This document shows positions 8,260-16,322 of a stretch of DNA of 64,000 nucleotides, in pieces (position 1 is the stretch's first letter; each line of letters starts with the position of its first letter). The stretch lies in the NCBI RefSeq assembly GCF_001870465.1, contig NZ_MDGK01000062.1, positions 1 to 64,000 of the forward strand. Direction: 5' to 3'. The translations under genes and the position numbers were made by a program. The notes under the pieces are model-generated. The model searched no databases and was not told the origin of the DNA. It saw only the letters and a list, made by a program, of their open reading frames with translations. The stretch is from Pseudomonas extremorientalis (GTDB lineage Bacteria > Pseudomonadota > Gammaproteobacteria > Pseudomonadales > Pseudomonadaceae).

Positions 8260-9999
8260 TCAGAGCTTCGGCAGCTGGCCGATACGGCCCATCATTTCGG
8301 TGACGATCTGCAGGTCGAGCAGGAACTGGTCGACGGTCTTGAACTCGCCGTCGGTGTGCCCGGTGTACTTGACTTCCGGGCGCGCCAGGCCGAATTGCAC
8401 GCCGTTGGGCAGTTCATGCACGGAGGTTGCGCCGGCGGAGGTGCCGAACTTGTGCTCCATGCCGAGGTTTTCCGTGGCGACTGCCAGCAGTGCCTTGACC
8501 CATTCACCTTCCGGGTTGCGGTACATCGGCTCGGCCACCGAGTAGGCGAAGTCCACCTTGACCTTGGCTTTCTTGTCCCAGGCGCTCAGCTTGTCGGCGA
8601 TCTCGGCCTTGAGTTTCTCTGGCGACTTGCCCTTCGGCACCCGCAGGTTCACCGCCAGCTTGAAGGCTTTTTCATCCAGGCCGACAAAAGTCAGCGAGGT
8701 AGTCAGTGGCCCCATGAACTCGTCGGAGAAGCCCACGCCCAACTTGCCGCCCAGGTAGTCCAGGCCCCAGTTGTCGGAGGCATACCGCGCCGCGTCTGTG
8801 ATGTGGTTGTGCTTGAGGGCGATCTTGCCGTCGACGCTGTGGATCAGCTCCAGCATGCGCGCCACCGGGTTGACCCCGGACTCCGGCTCGGAGGAGTGAG
8901 CGGACACGCCGGTGACGGTCAGCTTGACGTCTTTGCCGTCGACCTTGGCGGCCACTTCAAAATCGCCGCCGTTGCGCTTGGCGTATTCGCTGCCGGCCTT
9001 TTGCAGGCTGGCGGCCAACTCGGCAGGCTTGTCGCTGACGAAGGTCGCCACCGATGCCGACGGAATCTGGTTGGTGGCCATGCCGCCGGTCATCGCGATG
9101 ATTTCCGCGCCTTTGCCTTCACCCTTGCGGCGCGGGAAGGTTGCCATCACCGTGCCGTAGCCTTTCTCGGCAATCACCACCGGGTAGCCGCCATCCAGCG
9201 CCAGGTTGTATTGCGGTGTCGGGTTCTTTTCGAAGTAGTAGGGGATCGCGTCGCCGGAGGTTTCTTCGGTGGTGTCGACCAGCAGCTTGAAATTGCGCGC
9301 CAGTGGCAGCTTTTCTTCCTTGATCACCTTCATGGCATACATCGCCACGACGATGCCGTTCTTGTCATCTTCGGTGCCACGGCCATACATGCGGTTGCCG
9401 ATCAGGGTGACCTTGAACGGGTCGAGTTTGGTGCCATCTTTGAGCACCCAATTTTCCGGCGTCACCGGCACCACATCGGCGTGGGCGTGGATACCGACGA
9501 CGTCGTCGCCACTGCCTTCCAGGGAAATTTCGTACACGCGGTTGTCGATGTTGCGGAAGTTCAGGTTAAAGGCCTTGGCCAAGTCCTGGAGCTTGCCGGC
9601 GATCTTGATGAATTCCGGGTTCTTGTACTGCGGCAGGCCATCCACGTTGAAGGTCGGGATTTCCACCAGCTCGCGCAGGGTTTCGAGGGCGGCTTTGCCG
9701 TACTTCACCCGGGTGTAGATGCCCAGCAGGCGATTGATTTCGTTCTGCTGGTCGGCGCTCAGGGTTTTGTTGTCGAGAAAGGCACTGATTGCCGGGCCTA
9801 CGTCGCTGGTCTTGCCCAGGTCGCCTTTAGCCAGCGCGCCGAGGAAGCCGCGAAAATCGGTGACGGACGTTTCGTTGAAGTTCTTGAGAATCGCCGTGCT
9901 TTGCTCGGGCGTGATGTTGGCGAAGGCGGGGCAGGTAACAGCCGAAAGGCTCGCCGCAAACAGGGTGGCAGCCGCCAATTGCTTGAGTGGAAAGTGCAT
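8260..9999 (-). CDS. exported M20 family dipeptidase
   Basis: About 579 residues. A Sec signal peptide (FPLKQLAAATLFAASLSAVT, ending near PAFA) places it in the periplasm. The M20 metal site is visible as VGIHAHADVVPV (first zinc His and the catalytic Asp), GRGTEDDKNG (bridging Asp) and DTTEETSGD (catalytic Glu-Glu). The domain resembles PepV/PepD-type Xaa-His dipeptidases, with a lid-domain insertion containing VTGVSAHSSEPE. Two starts are possible: ATG 9999 (AAAGGA 13 bases upstream) or ATG 10011 (the same site too close); 9999 is chosen. It is transcribed alone and ends in a strong terminator. Confidence 0.88.
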   Translation of the reverse strand: MHFPLKQLAAATLFAASLSAVTCPAFANITPEQSTAILKNFNETSVTDFRGFLGALAKGDLGKTSDVGPAISAFLDNKTLSADQQNEINRLLGIYTRVKYGKAALETLRELVEIPTFNVDGLPQYKNPEFIKIAGKLQDLAKAFNLNFRNIDNRVYEISLEGSGDDVVGIHAHADVVPVTPENWVLKDGTKLDPFKVTLIGNRMYGRGTEDDKNGIVVAMYAMKVIKEEKLPLARNFKLLVDTTEETSGDAIPYYFEKNPTPQYNLALDGGYPVVIAEKGYGTVMATFPRRKGEGKGAEIIAMTGGMATNQIPSASVATFVSDKPAELAASLQKAGSEYAKRNGGDFEVAAKVDGKDVKLTVTGVSAHSSEPESGVNPVARMLELIHSVDGKIALKHNHITDAARYASDNWGLDYLGGKLGVGFSDEFMGPLTTSLTFVGLDEKAFKLAVNLRVPKGKSPEKLKAEIADKLSAWDKKAKVKVDFAYSVAEPMYRNPEGEWVKALLAVATENLGMEHKFGTSAGATSVHELPNGVQFGLARPEVKYTGHTDGEFKTVDQFLLDLQIVTEMMGRIGQLPKL

Positions 10000-10094
10000 G
10001 GAGAGACGCATTCCTTTGCAGGTAGTGAGTAGGAAGTTTCTGATCGATCTGTCAGAAACATTTCCACACACTACCATTAGTCAGGTGCCTCTGG

Positions 10095-11312
10095 TCAATG
10101 CTGGCCAGGGTGGGGCTCGGGGTACTCAGCGGTCATGTCCAAGGCTCTGGCGTAGGGTCCATCCCACAACTGCTCGTGCAATTGCCCCACACGCTTGGCC
10201 ATCGCTTCGTCGCGCATCACCACTTCCAGGTTGCGCGAATTATCCAGGTAGCCACCCAGCCAATTGCTGGTGCCGACCCACGCCACCTGGCCGTCGATCT
10301 CCATGGTCTTACTGTGGATCACCCGCGCATAAGGAATGAATCCCTGCCTGGCCTCGGGCAGGGTGACGATCTTGATCTGCACGTTGGGCAGCACCGCCAG
10401 GCTCTTGAGGTAGGGCAGTTCCAGCTTGTCGGTGTTCCAGTTGGACACCATCAGCTTGATCGACACCCCACGCGCCGCCGCCGCGCGCACGGCATTGTCG
10501 ATCACCGCGTAGTACGGACGGGTCTTGTCCGGTCCGTAGGACAACGGTGCGTAGTCCAGCAATTGCACGCGCACTTCCTGTTTGGCTTCATTCAACAAAC
10601 GCGGCAGTTCCAGCTGCGAGTCGCCCACGCCGGGCGGGTTGTAGCGCTGCGGGCTGGCGACCAGGTAGTTGCCGGTGCGCGGTGGTTCTTTACCCGCGAC
10701 GGGCAGTGGCACCGGCTGGTTGTCGGCCAAGGCCTGCTGGGCTTTCCAGTCTTGTTCGAAGATGGCCTGCACCTGCCCCACGACCGTCGGATCAGTGATG
10801 CGCAGGCCGGTTTCGTGGATGTGCTCCAGCGAGCGCCAATCGAAATTCTGGCTGCCGACAAACGCCTGCTTGCCATCCACCACCAGGTACTTGGCGTGGA
10901 TGATCCCGCCGCTTACACGGGCGTAGGGCAAGACGCGAAAGGTCAGGTTGGGGATCGCGCGCAGGCGTTCCAGGGTGGAGGCCTCCGACAACTTGATGCC
11001 TTTTTCTTCGAGCAAAAAGCGAATCTTCACACCGCGTTTGCCGGCGGCTTCCAGGCGCTCGATGACACGATCCATCACCGAGCCGGGGTGATCGGCGGCG
11101 TAGAACTGGCCGATATCTATGCGGCTTTTGGCGCCGTCGAACAGTTCGCTCCATACCGGGCCGGGCTGGCGCAGGTCGTCGGTGCCGAGGGCGGTGTCCA
11201 CCGGTACGGTGTGTACCAGTTCAAACCCCGGAATCGAAAAGTCCGCCTGGGCCAGCGGACTGAGGAGCAAGCCGGCAAGGCCGGCGATACGCAATTTCAA
11301 GGAGACGGACAT
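10095..11312 (-). CDS. exported phospholipase D-like (two HKD motifs) protein
   Basis: About 405 residues from the ATG at 11312, which has a GAAGAGAG-like site and starts a signal peptide SLKLRIAGLAGLLLSPLAQA. The open frame continues upstream through a REP element, which is not coding. There are two HKD modules: IHAKYLVVDGKQAFVGSQNF and IHSKTMEIDGQVAWVGTSNW, the pair needed for one PLD active site. The family includes phosphatidyltransferases, nucleases and phosphodiesterases; the exported location argues for a phosphodiester or phospholipid substrate. It lies just downstream of a TonB-system operon and is separated from it by a REP pair. Confidence 0.87.
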   Translation of the reverse strand: MSVSLKLRIAGLAGLLLSPLAQADFSIPGFELVHTVPVDTALGTDDLRQPGPVWSELFDGAKSRIDIGQFYAADHPGSVMDRVIERLEAAGKRGVKIRFLLEEKGIKLSEASTLERLRAIPNLTFRVLPYARVSGGIIHAKYLVVDGKQAFVGSQNFDWRSLEHIHETGLRITDPTVVGQVQAIFEQDWKAQQALADNQPVPLPVAGKEPPRTGNYLVASPQRYNPPGVGDSQLELPRLLNEAKQEVRVQLLDYAPLSYGPDKTRPYYAVIDNAVRAAAARGVSIKLMVSNWNTDKLELPYLKSLAVLPNVQIKIVTLPEARQGFIPYARVIHSKTMEIDGQVAWVGTSNWLGGYLDNSRNLEVVMRDEAMAKRVGQLHEQLWDGPYARALDMTAEYPEPHPGQH

Positions 11313-11334
11313 AACACTCTCTTCACTGATGTAG

Positions 11335-11462
11335 TGAGCGGGCTTGCCCCGCGCTGGGTGGCGCAGCCGCCCCAAACAGTCCACCGCGTTGTCCCAGAAA
11401 GACCGAGGTGCCTGGCTATGGGGTGGCTGCGCCACCCAACGCGGGACAAGCCCGCTCACCAC
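11335..11462. repeat. inverted pair of REP-like palindromes
   Basis: Two inverted copies (11336-11374 and 11420-11464) of a GAGCGGGCTTGCCCCGCG / GGGTGGCGCAGCC unit face each other across about 45 bp. This is a REP doublet located between the exbB stop and the PLD gene start. It is a different REP subfamily from the GTGGGAGGGGGCTTGCCCCC elements elsewhere in the window. Confidence 0.88.
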
Positions 11463-11466
11463 AGGT

Positions 11467-12114
11467 TTATGCGGTGCGGCTGTGCAGCGGCGTCGGTACC
11501 CGATGCGGCACTTCACTCTGCACACGGGCACCGGTGGCGGCGCGGATCAGCAGGATTTTCAGCTGGTCGTTGATGCGCTCCAGGCGGTCCTGGAAGAAGT
11601 TGTGGAACACCACGCAAAACAGTGCGATGGCGATCCCCAGGCCGGTGGCGAACAGGGCCGTACCGATGCCACCGGAGATCTGGCCCGGGTCCGACACGCC
11701 TGCCGTCGCCAACGCCTTGAAGGTGTCGATGATGCCGAGGATGGTACCCAGCAAACCCAACAGCGGCGCGGCGGTGGTGATGGTTTCGATGATCCACAGG
11801 CTGCGGGCCAGCGGCGCGCGGGTGGTCAGGTACTGGGTCTCGATGACGTCATCCAGGTCCTTGCGCGAGCCGTTCGACGCCTTCTGTACCAGCACCGGCA
11901 GCACCATGCTCAACGGCAGGCTGTCACGACGGGTCAGGCTCTCCGGCAGGTCGCGTTCGCTGTGCACGTTGGCGCCGAGCACTTCGGTGAGTGCATGGGC
12001 CTGGCGGCGTACATACGCGAAATAAATCCCGCGCTCGATGGTGATGAAGATCGCGATGGCCATCGCGGCATACATCACATAGAAGGTGATGTCGTGGAGC
12101 AGGTTCATGTCCAT
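11467..12114 (-). CDS. exbB: ExbB/TolQ-type proton channel subunit
   Basis: Protein of 215 residues with three membrane segments: near the N terminus (TFYVMYAAMAIAIFITIERG), and two after residue ~115 (APLLGLLGTILGIIDTFKAL, ALFATGLGIAIALFCVVFH). These match the MotA/TolQ/ExbB domain, with the conserved TM2/TM3 glycine-rich motif. It is the last gene of the leftward exbD-tonB-receptor-exbB operon, 17 bp after the receptor. It is expected to form the inner-membrane motor with ExbD that energises TonB. A GAGG site precedes the ATG by 9-10 bases. Confidence 0.9.
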   Translation of the reverse strand: MDMNLLHDITFYVMYAAMAIAIFITIERGIYFAYVRRQAHALTEVLGANVHSERDLPESLTRRDSLPLSMVLPVLVQKASNGSRKDLDDVIETQYLTTRAPLARSLWIIETITTAAPLLGLLGTILGIIDTFKALATAGVSDPGQISGGIGTALFATGLGIAIALFCVVFHNFFQDRLERINDQLKILLIRAATGARVQSEVPHRVPTPLHSRTA

Positions 12115-12131
12115 GTTCAGTTACCTCGCAA

Positions 12132-14414
12132 TTAGAAATTGGCTTCCAGGGAAACCGTCACGGTGCGTTCCAGGCCCACGATATAGGCCGGGTCGCCGTC
12201 ACGGAAACCGCCGTAGGTGGCCGCGTTGGTCTTGGTGGTGTACACGCCGTCCAGGTACTTCTTGTCGAACAGGTTGTCGACGTTCAGGCGCAGGGTCGCG
12301 TCCTTGACCACTTTCTTGTCCACCGGCAGGTAGATACCGGCGCCGGCGTTGAATACGGTGCGCCCGGAGATGGCTTCGTCGTTGGTCAAATCGCCGTAGA
12401 GCTTGCTGGTGTACTTGCCGCCGAAGGTGCCGTAGAAGCGGCCGTCGTCGTAGCCGATGTTGGCGGCCAGCATGTTTTTCGGCACGTTGGCGAACTGCTT
12501 GCCGCTGGTGGGCAGTACGATCGCTTTGCCAGCGTTGTACACGGTCAAGTCGTCTTGCTGCTCGGCCTTGGTGTAGGTGTAGGAGGTGTAGTAGTTGAAG
12601 TGATTGGGCAACAGGCCGCTCCACTCCAGTTCCAGGCCGCTGTTGTTGACGGAGCCGGCGTTGATGTCGGCGAAGTCGCCGTTGATATCGCGCGACGACA
12701 CCTGGCGATCCTTGAACTGCATGTAGAACAAGGTGGCGGCCACGGTCATGTCTTCATCGGTGTAGCGCCAGCCCAGTTCGTGGTTCCAACTGGTTTCCGG
12801 CTTGGCGTCGATGGAGCCTGCGCCCTTGTCGTACAGCACGTAGTTCTGCGGGATGCGCATGTTGCGTGACAGGCTGTAGAACACCTGGTCGCGTTCATCC
12901 ACCTGGTATTTGAGGCCGGCGTTGGGCAGCAGTTTGTTGTAGGTCTGGTTACGTTTTTCTGCTTGCTCGGTGAGGCTGCCATGGTTGGTGCCGTCACGCT
13001 TGACGTTCATATAGGCCAGGCCGCCGATCAGGGTCCAGTCCGAGTTGATGTACCAAGTGTCCTGGGCCCAGACCTTTTGCGCTGGGGTGATGGTGAAGCG
13101 GTCGCGGCCCTGGATGGTGTTGCCATTGGCATCCACCACCGCCTCGTTGGAATCCGGCCAGGTGTCGACCGGCTTGCCACTGGCCTTGAGCGGAATGAAC
13201 GGCTGGGTCTGGCTCTGGCGTGCGCGCTCGTACCAGTAGCCCACTTGCAGGCTGTGATCGCCCAGGTCCCAGTTAAGCTTGGTGGTGATGCCCGGACGCC
13301 AGGTCTGGGTGCGTGAAGGGCGATAGTACACGCCGCTGTTCGGGGTGCCGTCGGCGTTGTATTGAGCGCCGGTGGGCAGGTTGCCCAGGTCGAACACGCC
13401 GCCCTGGTTCGAGCCGCGGTTCAGGGCATAGCTGGACGAGCCGACGCCGCTGCCGTTACCCCAGTAGTAATACGGGATCACCGACAGCGCGAGGTTGTCG
13501 GCCAGTTTGAATTGGGTGTTGAGCACCGCGGTAAACGTCTGGAACGGGTTCTGCGCCAGGGCGTAGTAGCTGTTGTACTTGCCGTTGCTGCCCACGGTGG
13601 GGGTGGCGGGGTAAGGGTCGTATTTGCGGCCGTTCTGCTGGAACTGGGCCTTGGTCAGTTGGCTGTAACTGTTGTTGTCCTGCTCGTGGTATTTGAGGAT
13701 CAGGTTGGCGGTGTTGCCATCGCCGGCGTCGAAGAAGCTGTTCCACTCGACTTTGTCCGCGCGCACGGCCCCCGAACCGCGCCACATCTGGCCTTCGGTA
13801 TGGGAGGCCGACAGCCAGTTGCTCAGGCCGTTGATCTCGCCGGTGTTGAGGCGGGCGAAGGTCTTGCGGGTGGCGTTGCTGCCCATGATCTGTTTGACGA
13901 ACGCACCGGTTTCCTTGGTCGGGCGAATGGTCACGATACCGATGTTGCCGCCGCTGGAGCCGATGTGCGGGCCGTCGGCTTCCGAAGAGCCCTGGGTGAC
14001 GAAGATCTGCTCGATGTTTTCCGGGTCGCCCAGCAGGTTGGAGTACAACGCGTAGTTGCCGGAGTCGTTGATCGGCATGCCGTCCACCGACATCCCCACC
14101 TGGTCGGAGTTGAGGCCGCGCATGGTAAAGCGAAAGCCTGACAGACCGGTGTTGTCTTCACTGGAAATGTTCAAGCCTGGGGTGTACTTGAGCTTGTCCA
14201 CGGCGTTGCCGGTGGCGGTCTGTTTATCCAGCGCTTCCTTGGTCACGGTGGAGCGGCCCTTGATGCTTTCTTCCTGCACCATGTAGCCGCCACCTGCCGT
14301 GGCCTTGCCCTGAACCCCAATGGTCCCGACGTCACTGTCACTGGTATCGGCCATGACCATTCCATGGCCCATGCTTGCGGCAACAAGTGCCAGATGAATC
14401 CGTGTGAACCTCAT
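12132..14414 (-). CDS. TonB-dependent outer-membrane receptor
   Basis: Protein of 760 residues. The signal peptide ends around MGHGMVMA. The plug domain (about residues 40-155) includes the TonB-box-like start and the motifs GFRFTMRGLNSDQVGMSVDG and GSSGGNIGIVTIRPT. The remainder is a 22-strand-type barrel ending in the terminal phenylalanine (VSLEANF) needed for outer-membrane insertion. There is no N-terminal signalling extension, so it is a transducer-independent receptor. It sits between its own tonB and exbB. The substrate is not evident; nearby PhoD and PLD-like enzymes make a phosphate ester conceivable, and iron or nickel chelates are the conventional alternatives. Confidence 0.9.
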   Translation of the reverse strand: MRFTRIHLALVAASMGHGMVMADTSDSDVGTIGVQGKATAGGGYMVQEESIKGRSTVTKEALDKQTATGNAVDKLKYTPGLNISSEDNTGLSGFRFTMRGLNSDQVGMSVDGMPINDSGNYALYSNLLGDPENIEQIFVTQGSSEADGPHIGSSGGNIGIVTIRPTKETGAFVKQIMGSNATRKTFARLNTGEINGLSNWLSASHTEGQMWRGSGAVRADKVEWNSFFDAGDGNTANLILKYHEQDNNSYSQLTKAQFQQNGRKYDPYPATPTVGSNGKYNSYYALAQNPFQTFTAVLNTQFKLADNLALSVIPYYYWGNGSGVGSSSYALNRGSNQGGVFDLGNLPTGAQYNADGTPNSGVYYRPSRTQTWRPGITTKLNWDLGDHSLQVGYWYERARQSQTQPFIPLKASGKPVDTWPDSNEAVVDANGNTIQGRDRFTITPAQKVWAQDTWYINSDWTLIGGLAYMNVKRDGTNHGSLTEQAEKRNQTYNKLLPNAGLKYQVDERDQVFYSLSRNMRIPQNYVLYDKGAGSIDAKPETSWNHELGWRYTDEDMTVAATLFYMQFKDRQVSSRDINGDFADINAGSVNNSGLELEWSGLLPNHFNYYTSYTYTKAEQQDDLTVYNAGKAIVLPTSGKQFANVPKNMLAANIGYDDGRFYGTFGGKYTSKLYGDLTNDEAISGRTVFNAGAGIYLPVDKKVVKDATLRLNVDNLFDKKYLDGVYTTKTNAATYGGFRDGDPAYIVGLERTVTVSLEANF

Positions 14415-14438
14415 CTCTGTCGTCCTGGTGTCGGGTGC

Positions 14439-15167
14439 TTATTGCACGCTGTAGTTGAAGGTGGCGGTGAAGCGCTGCTCATTGCGGCCCCCGAAGGCTT
14501 GCTCGGGGAACGGCTTGACTTGCTTGATGCGACGCAAGCTGTTGGTGGCGGCCCGGTTGAGCAACATGCTCGAGGCCTGGGTTTGCAAGCCGGAGTCGAG
14601 AACCCGACCCTGGCGGTCGACCAGCAACCACACCACCACTTCGCCGCTCGGGCGTTCGAGGGAGGCCTGGCGCCCGGTGGGGTACTGTTTGTAGGTGTCC
14701 AACTCGTTGCGCAGCCCCTTGAGGTAACTGCCTTCCAGCGCTTGGCCGTCGACCTTGGGAGGGGCGGGCGGCGCGGGTGTCGGCGCGGCCTGGGCCACGG
14801 CCGCAGGCGCCGGTCTGGCGGCGACCGGTGGCGGCGTCGGCGCAGGCGTTGGCTTGGCCACCACGGGTTTGGGCACGGGCTTGGGTTTGGGCTCAGGCTT
14901 GGGTTTTGGCAGCGGCTTGGGCGGCGGCGGCGGCGGGGCCGGCTCGGCCTCTTCATCCTCGATCACCGGCGGTGGCGGCTCTTGTTCCACCACCGGTTCC
15001 GGGATCACCTCCGGCTCCGGTTCGACCAGCGCCAACTCGACGGCGGACTCGTCATACACCGGTTCGACCTTCAAGGTCTGGGACTGGATACCCAGTGCAA
15101 TCAGCACCAGAGCGATCAGGGCCGGGACGCTGCCCAGCAGCTGACGCGCACGAAACAATACGTACAT
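14439..15167 (-). CDS. tonB: TonB-type energy transducer
   Basis: Protein of 242 residues. There is one N-terminal membrane anchor (LLGSVPALIALVLIALGIQS), and the periplasmic spacer of about 100 residues is dominated by Pro, Lys and Glu (for example PPPPPPKPLPKPKPEPKPKP). The C-terminal TonB domain has SGEVVVWLLVDRQGRVLDSG and ends in TFNYSVQ. It starts 2 bp after the exbD stop, so translation is coupled. It is dedicated to the receptor directly downstream. Confidence 0.92.
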   Translation of the reverse strand: MYVLFRARQLLGSVPALIALVLIALGIQSQTLKVEPVYDESAVELALVEPEPEVIPEPVVEQEPPPPVIEDEEAEPAPPPPPPKPLPKPKPEPKPKPVPKPVVAKPTPAPTPPPVAARPAPAAVAQAAPTPAPPAPPKVDGQALEGSYLKGLRNELDTYKQYPTGRQASLERPSGEVVVWLLVDRQGRVLDSGLQTQASSMLLNRAATNSLRRIKQVKPFPEQAFGGRNEQRFTATFNYSVQ

Positions 15168-15169
15168 GA

Positions 15170-15577
15170 TCAGGACTTACGCGTGGCAATGGACACGGAG
15201 GTAAAGCCACCCAGACGCAGGGTGTCCATCACCTCCACCAGGCGCGAAACCTCGACGCCTTTGTCGCTGTTCACGATGATGGTCGACTTGGTGTCAGGCT
15301 TTTCGGCCGCTTTCAACGCCGGCACCAGCCCATCGACCGTGAGGTCCTTGCCATCCAGTTGCAACTGGCCTTCCAGGCCCAGGGTCAGGATGAATTTGTT
15401 CTGCGGCTTGAGCTGCTGCGAACTGCTGGCGCTCGGCAGTTGGGTCTTCATGCCGAGGGCCGGAATCACGTTCAGGCTCACGAGTACGAAAAACACCAGG
15501 AGGAACATCATCACGTCGATCATCGGGATCAGTTCGATGTGCGCCTTGCGTTTTTTCGGTTCGTCCCAGGTTCTCAT
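15170..15577 (-). CDS. exbD: ExbD/TolR-type biopolymer transport protein
   Basis: Protein of 135 residues with a short cytoplasmic start and one membrane helix, IPMIDVMMFLLVFFVLVS. The helix contains the conserved proton-carrying aspartate (D21, equivalent to D25 of E. coli ExbD). A periplasmic domain follows, ending in LGGFTSVSIATRKS. It is the first gene of the four-gene leftward operon. The 190-bp intergenic region upstream, shared with the divergent acetyltransferase, must carry the promoter. Confidence 0.9.
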   Translation of the reverse strand: MRTWDEPKKRKAHIELIPMIDVMMFLLVFFVLVSLNVIPALGMKTQLPSASSSQQLKPQNKFILTLGLEGQLQLDGKDLTVDGLVPALKAAEKPDTKSTIIVNSDKGVEVSRLVEVMDTLRLGGFTSVSIATRKS

Positions 15578-15767
15578 TCCGCTACCCCGTTATTGAATTA
15601 GGGGCGACACGCTAACAACCAAAAATGACCGATTGGTTAACTTTAATTGACGTTTTGAGGGCTCTAGGACGGGTATTACAGGCGACTCTTGGGTCATTTT
15701 TGTGACGTAACAGAATTGAAACCCGACAGGGGCATTCTCAAAAACTTTACATCGAGGGCCCCCAAAG

Positions 15768-16322
15768 ATGAGTAGCGAATTGCCATGTCTTTCCACTCCG
15801 CGACTTCTATTGAAAGCACTGGAAAAGCACCAGGCCGAGACGTTGTGCACCCTTGCCAACGGGCCGAAGATCGCCGATAACACGGCGAGCATTCCGTCGC
15901 CCTATACCCTGCAAACGGCGCAGGATTTTATCGACGGCATGCAGGAGAAATTTCGCTCGGTGGGGTTGTTGAGCCTGGGCGTGCATGTGCGCGACAGCGG
16001 CGAACTGATCGGCATCGCCAGCCTGCGCATCAATGCGGCTCATCACTATGGGCACCTTGGCGGCTGGACGGCGGCGGATGCACGTAACCTGGGGTATGCG
16101 ACCGAGGCGGCGACCGCGCTGATGGACTACGGCTTTGGCGAACTTGGCCTGCACCGTGTGGGCAGCCAGTGTTTCAGTCGCAACAAGGAATCGGCGCGGG
16201 TCATGGAGAAAATCGGTCTGCAGTACGAAGGCTGCATGCGCGGGGCGTTCCTCAAGAATGGGGTGCATGAAGACATGCTGGTGTTCGCCACCCTGCGTGA
16301 GGATTGGGAGTTTCGGCCGTGA
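15768..16322 (+). CDS. GNAT (RimJ/RimL-type) N-acetyltransferase
   Basis: Protein of 184 residues with the RimJ/RimL arrangement: LSTPRLLLKALEKHQAETLC at the start, GELIGIASLRI in strand 4, NLGYATEAATALMDYGF as the acetyl-CoA loop and helix, and SARVMEKIGLQYEGCMRGAF at the end. The substrate cannot be predicted; family members acetylate ribosomal proteins, antibiotics or small amines. Its stop overlaps the GTG start of the PhoD-family gene, so the two are translationally coupled. Confidence 0.88.
   Translation: MSSELPCLSTPRLLLKALEKHQAETLCTLANGPKIADNTASIPSPYTLQTAQDFIDGMQEKFRSVGLLSLGVHVRDSGELIGIASLRINAAHHYGHLGGWTAADARNLGYATEAATALMDYGFGELGLHRVGSQCFSRNKESARVMEKIGLQYEGCMRGAFLKNGVHEDMLVFATLREDWEFRP

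Noticed and set aside
8356-10032. 558-codon plus-strand frame opposite the M20 peptidase
   Set aside because: Shadow; the minus strand has the signal peptide and zinc motifs.
11313-11531. N-terminal extension of the PLD-like protein
   Set aside because: These 73 codons run through a REP doublet. The real start opens a signal peptide at 11312.
15601-15770. PHO box between exbD and the acetyltransferase
   Set aside because: CTGT-containing pieces are present (CTGTCGG, CTGTTAC), but spacing is 9 bases and no pair of half sites fits the 7-4-7 layout.
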